A program made the position numbers and the translations under genes. Below the pieces are notes generated by a model. That model worked only from the letters and a program-made list of their open reading frames with translations, searched no databases and was not told where the DNA came from. Shown here in pieces: positions 23,331 through 34,946 of a stretch of DNA of 64,000 nucleotides. Source of the stretch: Artemisia argyi (taxonomy: Eukaryota > Streptophyta > Magnoliopsida > Asterales > Asteraceae); the NCBI GenBank assembly GCA_030686995.1, contig CM060695.1:97492871-97556870 (forward strand), in the 5' to 3' direction. Numbering within the stretch: the first letter of the stretch is position 1; every line of letters begins with the position of its first letter.

Positions 23331-24120
23331 CTAACACAAGGTGTGTGTTTAGATCCATCAATAGGCCTAACCAATCCTCTTGAGCATGAGTTCTTTGATA
23401 AACATCTTTTAAAATATATGATTAATGATATTTGTTGTAAAAAATCTAACATCTCTAAAAATATGCAAAAACCTCACATGTAAAATAATAATAGTAATAA
23501 TTAAAATAAAAAATATTTTTTCAAATGACTTCCACTTTTCCAATAATATGTTTCACTATCAATATCCACAACTTTGTTTTGATCAAAATCAGAGATTGGG
23601 AAAATTTTATTTTCCTTTCATTTACACACTTTGAAGTAAAACCCAATCCAATCTATTCAAATCCACGTACAAACCTATTTCCAAACATTGTTGAATAATG
23701 CTAAAAACGTTTCTTTAAATCATGTGTGATGATCTCATATTTGTCATCTATACTTATGTACATGACACTTATAAGAAAATCAAAACAAATCAAGAGGACC
23801 ACGGTTTGTCTATTTAGATTTTGTTTGTAACAAGTCTAGAAGTCCATGCTATCTTAAGTTCCCATTTATTGCACATAGACAAACATTAGGATTCATCAAA
23901 TAGTTCATTAATCTTACCACCTACATATAATTAAGAATATACTTGGTGTAGTTTATTGTTTCCTAGTCCATATATATTACTTGCTTGATGAGTATGTTTG
24001 CATGCTAGATGAAATTACTTGATTGCTTAATCTCTTTAATTGACATGTTTTGCATAAATATCTATTACATGCATAATTGCCTCAAAGAGTTGGACTTGCT
24101 TGAAACTAAACCTAAAAACA
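23331..24120 (+). other. AT-rich sequence without recognisable genes
   Basis: No conserved ORF and no obvious repeat boundary. It is probably either the distal part of the F4 LTR's flank or the internal region of the F5 element that follows. I see nothing further. Confidence 0.5.
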
Positions 24121-24384
24121 CAACCCTTTCTACAATTTTCTGCCAAAATCCCATTTCTGGTAATCTGGGAACCACCAGATAGGCGGCCCCCTTAAATTAT
24201 AAGGCAGCCCCGTTAATATTTAAGGGGGCCGGCCATCTGATGGTCGGGATTTCAGAAACTCTTCATTTTTATCCCATTTCATCCTATACTTCCCAAAATT
24301 CACTAACAAATTTTATCCATCCTTAATCCCAGCAATCCTACACTATAAACACTCCCATTCCTCACAATTTCCACTCATCTCATC
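24121..24384 (+). promoter_or_regulatory. promoter-like segment with strong GC hairpin upstream of the F5 ORF
   Basis: A 13-bp perfect inverted repeat (GGCCCCCTTAAAT at 24185-24197 and its complement at 24218-24230) precedes a TATAAACA-like box near 24345 and the ATG at 24385. A similar hairpin-then-TATA arrangement lies in the F5 LTR (about 26494-26600), so this segment looks LTR-derived. Confidence 0.5.
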
Positions 24385-25811
24385 ATGTCCTCTCCCATCG
24401 AACCAAAACCAAAAACCTCATGGTTAACTAAGATGACCGAGAAACCCGTTTGGAAAAGAAAAGCCTAACATCCATAAAAAGCCTATCCAACCAAAGGATG
24501 TTGTCAAACATCCAACACCAAATTCCTCCTATGTCTCCAACTATATACTCAACCCTCAAGCTTACTTAAATGAGCCCTTCCTCAATCCTCATAATGGTCA
24601 AACATCCACCTATGCTCCCAACTACGTACCTACATTTCACTAATTTCCTCCAAACAATCCTTTTGTTGAAAAATCTCAACCTCCAAACAACAATCAACAA
24701 TACATCCCTAACACCTCACTCTCTTTCCCACCATTATTACATGTCAACAGCAAAAAAATTCCTCCATCATCATCTTCCTTGGAAACCTTGAAGTTACGTG
24801 AAGAACTTCACCAACTCCATGATCTTCATGAACTCAATACTATGCACCTTGCACAACGCAATTTGCATCACCCACCTTCCTCTCCATACTTAAATTTCTT
24901 ACCTCACTCTTTCAACTTTGATCAAGTTACAAACCACACTCACTATTGTCCCTACTATATTTTTCTTCAAAAACAAATTCTCGACTTGAGTGAAGATATT
25001 TCCTGGATTGAATATCTCCTCACTCATCCTCACCCAATTCTTCCGCACACATTTGTTCCCAACTATACTCCCAATCCTCAAGCTTATTCTAATGAATCCT
25101 TTCACAAACCTCATCATAATAACCAACCATCCAACTTTGCTTCCAAAAATACACCTTCATCTCACCCAAATAATTCTTATGAAAAACATGCTCAATCTCG
25201 AAATCACAATCCTAATCTCATCACCAACACCTCACATCTTGTTTCACCTACCAATGCACCATCCAAAACACCCTCCACTCATGAAACACCCTTTTGTTCC
25301 ATACTTTCATCTTCATGCATTAATCAAAAATGTCTCCACCACCAAAAGTATTACCACCACTTCCTACCAACTCACATGCTACTCCTATGTTGCATATCCA
25401 AACATCCATCCTAAATAACAACCACATTCCACCATCATTACCTTCCTCTGAACACTTGAAGTTCATTGAAGAACTCAAGGAAGCCCATGAGCTTAGTGTT
25501 CTTCTTGATCTACACCTTGCTCAACACACCTTGGATCAACCTCCTTCTATCACCCCACAACTTGAACCAAGTTGAGAAACATGTCAACAATTGTTCTTGT
25601 TGCATTTTTCTCCAAAACCAAACCATTGCATTGAATAAACACTTTACTTGGATTGAGTATCTTCCCACTAGATCTGATCCAACACCCTCACTTGAACAAC
25701 ATCCAAAACCTCAATCAACATCTTCTGCTCCTAACTCTCCACCTCCAAACTCTCCACCACCAAACTCTCCAACATCCATGCACCCAAACATATACATTGC
25801 TATGTGTCCTT
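24385..25811 (+). pseudogene. degenerate Pro/Asn/His-rich repeat protein of the F5 element
   Basis: After an ATG at 24385 the frame breaks quickly, but homologous blocks recur. NPQAYLNEPF appears near 24560 and NPQAYSNESF near 25077. A module of about 85 residues occurs twice: (S)LETLKLREELHQLHDLHEL...HLAQ...FLQKQ...WIEYLLTHPHP (24770-25035), and SEHLKFIEELKEAHEL...HLAQ...FLQNQ...WIEYLPTRSDP (25448-25680). Several frameshifts separate the parts, and ORFs at 24779-25414 and 25466-25813 are its largest pieces. The tail is PPPNSP-rich. It sits where SIRE-type elements carry an extra 3' ORF. I do not recognise the module and assign no function. Confidence 0.55.
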
Positions 25812-26088
25812 AATATTTGTTTGATATGCTTGTTGTTTTTCATATTTTGCTATATATGCTTGTGCTTCTAATATTTTTCTTGCAAGAATTCTATATCTTG
25901 ATTCCTTGGTGCCCTCGAACGAGGGGGAGCACACATCAAGGGGGAGCTTTCATCTCGTCTAATTTCATTTAGAAGCTAGTCGGCATAACCGTTTTGATTC
26001 TACAAAAAGGGTGAGAACTGAATATAAACCGCTAAATACTTGTCTAAAAATTAATTTTTTATTTAATGAATTTAGCTTTTGTAATCAT

Positions 26089-26103
26089 CAAAAAAGGGGA
26101 GAT
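26089..26103 (+). other. F5 polypurine tract
   Basis: AAAAAAGGGGAGATT before TGTTGATATAAAT. Two GAGGGGGAGCACAC/AAGGGGGAGCTT stretches at about 25920-25950 look like additional purine tracts. Confidence 0.7.
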
Positions 26104-27625
26104 TGTTGATATAAATAATGCCTAAAAACGTTATTAATATTTCTCGATATCTCTACGTTTTGATAATCACAAAATGTAAACTCATTAAACTAAAGATTAT
26201 GACGTAAACAAGTATTTAGTCGTAAATATTCATTTTAACAACCTAACCACTTAAGGTATGAATAAACAAAATGCCTAATGCATTTTATGATCAAAGGAAC
26301 ATTTTCATAAACACTAGATTTTTTATAAAATGTCACAAACATTTTATATCTTTTACAAAATCATTTTTGGTAATTAAAGAAATATGTTTAATCCATAATA
26401 AATATATGAATTCACATTTTCAACCAAAAATGGCAAAAATGTTCCAGAAAAACCTTCCCCAGTAAAAGACAAAAAATATAGTCGTTCAGGAGAGGTGGCC
26501 CCCTTACTTATAAGGCGGTCCCTTTAATTATTAAGGGGACCGGCTATCAATTAAGGGGCCCGGCGCGCTCCTCCAGCTGTATTTTTTTGCCTATAAATAC
26601 TGGTTCATTCCTGTCATTTTTCCTCACCTTTTGCACTCTAAACTTTCTGATCTAAATCTTCTTTCTATTCATTCTTAATCCTTTGATCATATAATCACAA
26701 GCTTTTGTTTCTAAGTGATCCAAGCTTCAAACACTTAAGTGCAAGAGAAGAATACTTCTACTCATCAAGACAAGAAGTATTACAACTTAGTATCATCTTG
26801 ATATCTAGATTGTTTGTTCATTCCACTTTGTAAATTATTCATTCATTCTTGTATAAGGTGTATATCGATTAGTTAGAATTGAACTTAGGTAATTAGATTT
26901 GTTGGGAATGTGTGAAATAGTAGAAGTCGTGAAGAAGTAGAAATAGTGAGAAGAGAAGAAATAGAAGTTGTGAAGTGGAGAAGAAAGAGAAAGCCGTGAA
27001 GTAGTGAAGAAGTAGTGATTCGTTGTGAAGATATTGTGGTGAATAGAAGTAGTGTTAAGTTGTGAAGAAGTCATGAAGAAGGCGTAAAGAAGTTGTGAGA
27101 AGTTGTGAAGACATTGTGTTGTGATTGAAGTTGTGAGATTGGTTCTAGCTATGATTAGGACTCGACATTTAGCTTAGTGTCGTTAATTGGTGTAAGCAAA
27201 AGTTGTGTAAGGTTTTCTCCGCCATAAGGGAGCTTGTTGACATAGTGAAGAAAACTCTCAAGTAGGTAACTCGGAGAGTGGAGTAGGGCAAGGAAGGTGT
27301 CCTTGTAGCCGAACCACTATAAAACTTTTGTCTCGCGGTTTGATCTTTCCATCTCTAACTTATTACTTAGCTTACTCACTTATCTCTCATATATAGCTAT
27401 AATTGTTTATATTATGCATGTGTTGATTTCACATACTTAGCTTACATCATTATTACTTTTCATAATTAGATATAGTTGTTCATATTGTTCAAGATTTGAT
27501 TTCACATAAGATCGAATCAAAGTTTTTAAAAGTAAACAAGGTTTTAAAACTAAACTAAGTTTTCATAATAAAATTAAAAAGACGTAAAACTATTCAACCC
27601 CCCCCCCCCTTTCTAGTTTTCCACA
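26104..27625 (+). repeat. F5 Copia LTR, right end approximate
   Basis: Starts TGTTGATATAAAT directly after the PPT. A GC hairpin (about 26515-26540), TATAAATA at 26592, and a purine-rich GAAGAAGT region follow, then the end pattern TTCAACCCCCC...TTCTAGTTTTCCACA, which is typical of plant Copia LTRs. There is no second LTR in the window, so the end and target duplication are not proven. Confidence 0.65.
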
Positions 27626-28640
27626 ATTTTGAGACAGGATAAGGCGATGATGATTGGTTTACTAAAAATTGAATGGATGGCAAAGTGATATTTTTATCAC
27701 TTGCAACCTTCAAACCTGAGCCTATTAAAAACCGATCACGTTTTCTTTTCGACACTTATTTGGTTCTCCTCTACCAAACAATAACATTTTTTTATCCTTT
27801 TGGATTACTAACTACTACCTTTGGACAAAAAAAACTTTTCCTTTGGAAAAAAACTCTACCAAACAATAACTTTACCTTTTGAAAAAAAATATAATAAAAA
27901 TAAAAATAAAAAAACCTTTTAAAGTAAACCTCCCATAGGGAGAGTTTTTGTACCCAATCCCATAGGGAGGGTATGGTTAGGAGTTCCCTAATGAAATTAT
28001 TTGGTGTGGCATGAGTTTTTTGTAGTGGCTTTTGTGGATATTTGCTTTTGAATGATAAAAAATGGTAAAGCGGAATCAGATGAAGGCTTTGAAATATTAT
28101 TATTTTAATGTATTTTTTATTTTTGCTTTTAATTTGTTGGGATTTAGTTTTGTTAAAGTTAGCTTTAAGTAAAAATAATTTTACATTTAAAATAAATGGC
28201 CAAGAGTCAAAATAGTTGGTTAGATATGTGGAATTTGGGTGGGGTAGAGGCATGGGCGGATCTAGGTGCGAGCCACCTGTGGCAACACATGATTTTGGGC
28301 CGACAAAATGTAATATATTTTTGTAAAATCTAGTTTTTTGAAACTGCAGAGTGCGATAGAGCAAAAAATTATTAGGTGTTACATAGTTGTTGAGTTTGAA
28401 GAAGAAAGAAAAAGAGATAAAGGAAGAAGATGATGAATACTTATTTTTACTTTTTAGGTTTTTGTCTTTTTTGTCTTATTTTTACTATGTTTGTGTGCAG
28501 ACACATAGACATAGGGGTAGTATTGGGATATTTAAAATATGAAAGGTTTATAAAATAACAAGAAAAAAAGGATTGTAATATATACCATGTAGTAATACCA
28601 AACAACGTAAGTTAAAGTCTCACTATTCTTTATAAGTAAT
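27626..28640 (+). other. intergenic sequence between F5 and E5
   Basis: AT-rich, with no supported gene. CTACCAAACAATAAC occurs twice (about 27772 and 27856). GGGCGGATCTAGG near 28253 resembles one end of a hAT-like MITE without a visible partner. GTAAT at 28636-28640 would be the E5 target duplication. Confidence 0.5.
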
Positions 28641-29426
28641 TGTAACACCCCCAATTTCAAAATATGCAGCTGAATTTAGATTGGGTGTTACTTCATGGCA
28701 CATCAGTTTAATAGTAGAAAACGATTGTCAATTTAGTCGTTTTAAAAGATTTATCATTCGAAATTTATAAAAATCAGAGTTTGTAAAATGAGGTCCCAAT
28801 ATTTTGAGTTTTCAAAATGAGGTCCCATTGGTTTCAAAGTTTTAAGAAATGGGTTTTCGAATGATAGTAAAATTTATAGTCTTTATATGTATCCGTGCTC
28901 CTCTGTGCCATCCTTGCTTATTATGGACCTGAGATAAATACATGCTAAAAGCGTCAACACAATGGTTGGTGAGTTTATAGAGTTTATAAGTAAAATAGTT
29001 GATTTCCAAAATCAAAAGAGTTTAGTTAGCCCATACTGTTTGTAAATAACAGTTGATTTTCCAAAATCAAAGTGTGAGTATATCCATAGTATTTATAGAG
29101 AAACAGTTGATTATCAAAATTAAAGAGTAAGTAATTCCATGGTGTTTCTAGTTAAAAATAGTTGGTTTTCAAACTCAAGGTATGGATAGTTCCATAGAGT
29201 TTATAGTTTTAAACGGTTGATTCTCAAAATCAAAGTATGGATAATTCCATAGGGTTTATAGTTTAAACGGTTGATTTCTCAAAATCAAAGTATGAATAAT
29301 TCCATAAAGTTTATAGTTTAACCAGTTGATTTTCAATAGTTTCATGTTTAGGTAATAATTGTACTAAATACAATTATAAAAAAAAAAAGTAGTGGGTTAC
29401 GATATAATACACCCATAGTTGGTTTG
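28641..29426 (-). repeat. F3 3' LTR of E5, segment 1
   Basis: Begins TGTAACACCCCCAATTTC, matches 59349-60165 closely, and ends at the E4 insertion. It contains 55-60 bp degenerate tandem units at about 28985-29345 (GTTGATTTTC..AAAATCAAAG..). The plus-strand end can form GTAACACCC/GGGTGTTAC. Confidence 0.88.
28985..29345 (-). repeat. 55-60 bp tandem units in the F3 LTR
   Basis: About six degenerate units share GGTTGATT(T/C)TCAAAATCAAAGTATGGATAATTCCATA-like cores. The same array lies in the 5' LTR at about 59700-60058, so it belongs to the family rather than to one copy. Confidence 0.8.
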
Positions 29427-30008
29427 TGTTAGGAATACAATTATTCCTATAGAAGACTCGGTCACCTAATTGATGTAATAGCATTTAAGTTAGCTCGTAG
29501 TTAGTTAGTTTAGTTATTAGTTAGAATTAGTTTAGGTAACATCGTGGAAGACGGACGGGTCTTTACCCACTGTATGCCTGATCCACAGCCCGGGTGTGGG
29601 CGTTTTTATCTTTTTGTAGGAAACTATATATACCCCTCTCCACATGTGGAGAGGGTTGGTGCTTTCACTTCTCTTAATCTAATATTACATTTTCTCTCCT
29701 CTCTTTCTCTCTCTAGAAACACCCAACTCACTTTCTCTTCACTTCTCTTAATCTAATATTACATTTTCTCTCATCTCGTTCTCTCTCTAGAAACACCCAA
29801 CTCCCTTTCTCTCTCTAAACTCTCTTCTTATTCATCTTTATTGAATCAATCCAACCACTAAACCATACATGTTACAATTATGAATATACTAAAATTGGTA
29901 TCAAGAAACACCCAACTCACTTTCTCTCTCTAAACTCTCTTCTTATTCATCTTTATTGAATCAATCCAACCACTAAACCATACATGTTACAATTATGAAT
30001 ATACTACA
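29427..30008 (+). repeat. E4 5' LTR with internal duplications
   Basis: About 190 bp longer than the right LTR because of two tandem duplications. One of them includes the LTR-PBS junction (ATACTA-AAATTGGTATCAAG near 29890 and again at 30002-30020). TATATATA at 29625-29632 is followed by a 22-bp perfect palindrome centred on CACATGTG (29634-29655), where transcription should begin. Confidence 0.88.
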
Positions 30009-30009
30009 A

Positions 30010-30023
30010 TTGGTATCAAGAGC
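30010..30023 (+). other. E4 primer binding site
   Basis: TGGTATCAAGAGCC follows the LTR end after one base. It is an initiator tRNA-Met type PBS with one inserted A compared with TGGTATCAGAGCC, which is common in plant Copia elements. Confidence 0.8.
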
Positions 30024-30252
30024 CAAGGTTTCATCCTAGGATTGTTGGTGCTCAAATTTGTGGCTTGGCTTAGTGGTTCATTGTTTTGGTTCGAAATGTT
30101 TTTTCAAGAAATCACCTCGAATTGATTTTTGTTTGTGGTGTTGTTGATGATTTGGTAGTATTGTTGTGTTTTGAGGTGTTAGTAATACTTAATTTTTCAC
30201 TTGGGTAGGTTGAATTAGTTGTTAGGTTGATGTTTGATGTGATTTAGTGCAA

Positions 30253-30443
30253 GTTTCTTGGTTGAGATTAGCTTGTTTCTTGGTTGAGATTAACTCAAAA
30301 GCGGGAAAAAGACAAACTGGCAAGATAGTGACTTTCTTGTATTTTTGTGTTTCTTGGTTGAGATTAGCTTGTTTCTTGGTTGAAATTAACTCAAAAGCGG
30401 AAAAAGACAAACTGGCAAGATAGTGACTTTCTTGTATTTTTTT
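30253..30443 (+). repeat. 96-bp tandem duplication in the E4 leader
   Basis: The unit starts GTTTCTTGGTTGAGATTAGC and contains AACTCAAAAGCGG and GACAAACTGGCAAG. The second copy begins at 30349. Confidence 0.85.
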
Positions 30444-30451
30444 GTTTAGAG

Positions 30452-30808
30452 GTTAGCTCAAAGTTTTTGGTTAGCTCAAGTTTTGGGTTAGCTCAAGTTT
30501 TTGGTTAGTTCAAGTTTGCGGTTAGCTCAAGTTTGTGGTTAGCTCAAGTTTGTGGTTAGTTCAAGTTTGCGGTTACCTCAAGTTTGTGGTTAGCTCAAGT
30601 TTGTGGTTAGCTCAAGTTTGTGGTTAGTTCAAGTTTGCGGTTAGCTCAAGTTTGTGGTTAGCTCAAGTTTGTGGTTAGTTCAAGTTTGCGGTTAGCTCAA
30701 GTTTGAGATTACCTCCAGTTTGAGTTTACCTTCAGATTGAGATTACCTCCAGTTTGAGTTTACCTTCAGATTGAGATTACCTCCAGTTTGAGTTTACCTT
30801 CAGATTCC
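30452..30808 (+). repeat. 17-bp minisatellite in the E4 leader
   Basis: About 20 units of exact 17-bp period. The first set is GTTAGCTCAAGTTTGTG and variants. After about 30705 it changes to alternating GAGATTACCTCCAGTTT and GAGTTTACCTTCAGATT units of the same period. Confidence 0.88.
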
Positions 30809-30885
30809 GATTACCTCTTCTTGATTTTGTAAAATCCCGCGAAAGAATCTATTTCTCGGTTTAAATCATAGAAGTGTAAAATCCC

Positions 30886-33548
30886 ATGCACATCCACATC
30901 ATGTCAAATTCTTCATATTCAGTCATATCTGAGATACTCAAATTGTACGACATGATCGATCAACATAAGACTTCTGACCCTTCACAACAAATTAACGTGT
31001 TTGAATCTGATAATGCTGCAATGGAATCTTCGTGCTCGGATCCTCAAGAGAATGTGACTCATCTGTCAAGGAAATTACGTGATGATGCAAAGGAATGTCA
31101 CATAGAATGCTTTCGACTACTTCATTCACACCTCTCAGTACTGTTAGAGGGAACTGGATTCAAAATGAGATTCGAATGTGCATTTACAACTCTCTTCGGT
31201 CAAGATGTTCAGACTTTCACAGACACAATGATTCTAAATTTAGATCAATTACGACAACAACTGGACCAAGAAGAATCTTCCAATATTGGACCCATGGCTG
31301 CCCTCTGTGTGATCAACAAACAACTGCAGAAGTTCATCAATTCGAAATTAACTCTGGTTTATGACTATGAAAGTCAGATGACATTGAAGTGCTTTGCTGA
31401 TCACACTGGAAGTGAGGTTGACATGTTTAGAGATACATTACTCTAACTCTTGGGTAATGTTAAAGAGTACATTGAAGAAAAAGCTCAGAACAATCTTAGG
31501 TATGATGACAAGGTGAAGGCATGTCGGTGCAATCATGTGATGGTATTGTTGATTCGGGAAAAGCATTGGATGTTGCGTCAGCTGTCACTAAATGCAAAGG
31601 ATTAGAGACTGCTAAGCTTGACACTACCAGCAGTTTAGTGACTCATATTACACATGATATGAGTGCAGATTTTAGACCGAAAAAGGAACAGGAGTCATGT
31701 GCTGAGGTACTCTTATATGATCAACATAATGTGCTTTCTAATGAACGGCTGCATACTGATCATACTAAGCCCAGTTATGACACAAATTCGTTGGAAAAGA
31801 CTGATAGAAATACCATTTCTAATTCAACAAATATGAGTCATAAAGTGGGAGAAAGTGATCAGGATGCTGAACATGATGATGAGTCAAGTTCTTTGTTTAC
31901 GGCTGAGATGCTTAATTCAAATAATATGGTTGATAAAGAAGTTTTTAATGAACTTTCTAACAGATTTTTACAACTTGAAAAACATTGTATTTCACTTGAA
32001 ATCGCAATGCAACAAAAGGAAGAAAGTCTTCAAACTAACCAACCATGTAAAATTCCGGAATTTCCTGAGTTCCGTGAATTTTTTGAAATTAACACTTTGA
32101 AAGCTCAGCTTCAAGACAAAAACTCGACAATCAACAATTTGAAAAAGCATATTTCTGTCTTGAATGAGAAAAGTAATATAGTCAAAGCTAAACATGACAT
32201 CGATGTTATTAAATCAAGAAACATCGAATTGGAACTTTATGTGGCTAGATTACTTAAGGAAAATGAGACTTTGAAAAGGCATCACATAGACCTAAGAGAC
32301 TCTATCAAAGAAACTAGTACTAAGACTTTAGAACAAACAACATCTTTGATGGTAAAAAATGATAAATTCAAAGCTCAAATTCAGGAAAAGGGTTTTACAA
32401 CTGCTGCATTAAGAAATGAGATAAGAAAATTAACAGGAAACAGTGTGAACACTAAGTTTGCAAAACCATCAATCTTGGGGAAACCAGTTTTACAATCAAG
32501 TAGAAACCATTATGTTGTTAGACAACTAAATGCGGTTAGATCTGAACGACCAAAACTTTCAAAAACTCGGTTTGCCTCCCAAGTTGATGCGAAACAAGTT
32601 TTGTCAAAACCAGTCACTTCACATAATTTGCCTAAGAAAAATGCCTCTGGGTCTGTTAAAGCTCAACAAGTAGCTACACCTACTCCTGACTCCTCTAGGA
32701 TAAGTTCGAAAACAGTGTCAATACCAAGCGTTAAAACTCAAAACTCTTATGATATAAATGACATGTACAAGAACTATGATCTTGAAAAGGCTAGGAAAAG
32801 GGCTCTACTTCAAAAGGATGGTATCTTAGGTTCACGACCTCATAGGATGCCTTCTAGCTTATTCCAGAACTCGGCCAGTAGCAGTAAATCTAAACCTGTG
32901 AGCACTCAACAAACAAATACGAAGTGTCCAGTTTCCAACAGTAGTTCCACATCAATTAAAGCGAGTCCTGTAGCTAATCACTCTAAGAATCCTAGAGTTT
33001 GTTCTGAATCCAAACACCTTGTTTGCTCAACTTGTCTGAAAAGTATTTTTAAGGCAAACCATCATAGTTGTGCTACACAATTCCTGAAGAAAGTGAATAC
33101 TTGTGACAAGGTTCAACCATCTAAAACTAGAAACTACAACAAGCCCGTAGAACCAAAGAGTCATAATCAGAAACCTGGTAGGAAGTTTGATTTAGGACAA
33201 AGGTCTTCTCTCAACAATAATTCCACTTTACATGAGAAACCAAACATTCCTAGAACTTGCCTTAGGTGGATATAGACGGGTAGAATTTTTAAGATTATAG
33301 GTCTTAGATGGATACCTATAAGAAAGATGTTCACTGATTGCAAAACCAAGGTTGTTAGTGGAACCCCAAATGGAATAGATGTTGATTTCACTAACCCATA
33401 TAAATGCAAACAAACTCTCAATGTCAATGCAGGTAGTCTTTACTTAAGTGCAGGTACATCGTTCAATCCTGTTAAGGAAAGACTCAGAGTTTGGCTGCCG
33501 AAAAGAGTGATATCTCATCAATCAGGGGTTAATGAAGCTCAACTTTGA
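30886..33548 (+). pseudogene. E4 Gag-adjacent coiled-coil polyprotein segment, degenerate
   Basis: The first frame (30886-31446, likely start at the second ATG in MSNSSYSVISEIL) encodes a helical region including ECFRLLHSHL and FINSKLTLVYDYESQMT. It stops at a TAA where the sequence then continues in frame as LLGNVKEYIEEK. After a frameshift near 31510 the second frame (31521-33275) holds ELSNRFLQLEKHCISLEIAM and a long coiled coil (about residues 130-300). NTKFAKPSILGKPVLQ, a Cys/His pair region (VCSTCLKSIFKANHHSC) and the CLRW...TGRIFK..GLRWIP repeat follow. An in-frame TAG at 33273 precedes the tail ending at 33548. From memory this is the linker between Gag and protease/integrase in Anthemideae Copia proteins. 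No capsid, protease or integrase motif remains. Confidence 0.75.
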
Positions 33549-34728
33549 TGCAAATGATAATGACGTCTGAATACATCAATTCAGGCCTCGCACTTCATCA
33601 TTATGACGTCTGTTCAATTCAGTTCAGGCCTCGCTCTTCATTGTTACGACATTTGAACACCTAGTTCAAGCCTCGGTCCTCAATGTCATCATTATGGCGT
33701 CTGCAGAAAACACTTCAGGCCCCGTTCATCAAAGAAAAAGAACAGTTCAGGCCTCGCTCTTCATTGAGTACGCTTTATCTTTTGAAAAAGAGAAATGTTC
33801 TTGCTTCTGACCATCCTCATCAACAAACCTCATATTTGTTCCACGCTTGTTCAGTCATCAGGTGGATTACCTTCATCAGATGTTATTTGTTATTATTCAC
33901 TCGATCAAAAATGGCATCTTCAAATGCAATTTTTGAGGGGGAGAAGTGTGGACAGTGGATCAACCTCGTATGCAATTTTTGAGGGGGGGAAGTGTGAATA
34001 AACTACATGTATTTCTATTAACTTGTTCAATCAAAAATCGCATCCTCATATGCAATATTTGAGGGGGAGAAGTGTGAATAAAATACATGTTGATTGATGC
34101 GTGAAATGACTCTCCTCTCCTCCAACACCTAATGTTCCACTAACTAAGGAAGACTAATTGTGACTACGAAGTTGAGTGGTTATCACATATTTGAGATTGA
34201 AGTCTGACTTTCACAGAGACGTGTTCTTAGTTTATCTTGAAGTCGGGGTTGGATGGATGAATGACTTTCAACGATAACTTGCTCGTGCTTGAGATTTAAG
34301 TTGAAGACTTGGTTTATCTAGTTACCAGCAGTCGAGGTGGATGGTTGAAGACCTGGTTAACTATCACTTTAAGGAGTTACGTTGTAGTACTCAGTGTCAC
34401 ACGCCGTTGTCGTTGTGGATAATCGCAAGAGGTGGTAATGTCTCATGCTTTGGTTAGGTAGTGAGTACTTAGAGATTTACTTGGAGCATAAATTCTCTAC
34501 ACCGTTCTTCCAACATTAGTGCAAGCTTAAGACACAATAATAGGGAACTCCACTTCAGTCTCAAGTTTGTTATATCGGGTTTTTCTCCATACGTGGTCAC
34601 TTACTATTAGCCAGTGGAAGTGAAAAAAGGTTTACTTAGGGGTTGATCTACAGTGAATCGTTGAAGAGAATTGTCATCGACATCTACTCATGGGGTATTG
34701 ATTTGTATATTGCTTCCAGTTGATATAT
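33549..34728 (+). other. E4 non-coding region left of element A
   Basis: About five degenerate units of TTCAGGCCTCGCTCTTCATT alternate with GACGTCTG (33556-33770). Three units ending TTTGAGGGGGAGAAGTGTG lie at about 33931, 33975 and 34054, each resembling a Copia polypurine tract. No supported gene: the ORFs at 33683-34001 are repeat translations. Confidence 0.6.
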
Positions 34729-34946
34729 TTGTAATTTTTACTTTATTACACCCGAGAGATGTGAGTATCTAAACACTATTTGTGAGGTGCTAGCGTATGA
34801 CCTCCATGCTTGTCTTTAGTCTTTAGTGGAACGATTATTTGTTGTAATTACTTTTATATTAGTGTTAAATGACCCCTAACTTGTATTTTGACTAGAATAA
34901 AAGCGCATTTGCTTGAGGACAAGCAAATCTCAAGTTTAAGGGTATA
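34729..34946 (+). repeat. extra copy of F1 internal 3' tail left of A's 5' LTR
   Basis: 218 bp homologous to 41342-41559, the internal sequence just before A's 3' LTR, including the terminal hairpin (34907-34928) and purine tract. A normal insertion would not place this outside the 5' LTR. Confidence 0.85.

Noticed and set aside
28250..28270. GGGCGGATCTAGG as one end of a hAT MITE
   Set aside because: No matching inverted end or 8-bp duplication was found nearby, so it is mentioned only within the intergenic entry.
30452..30808. possible CRISPR-like or regulatory array of evenly spaced repeats
   Set aside because: The units are contiguous 17-bp copies without unique spacers in a plant retrotransposon leader: a minisatellite.
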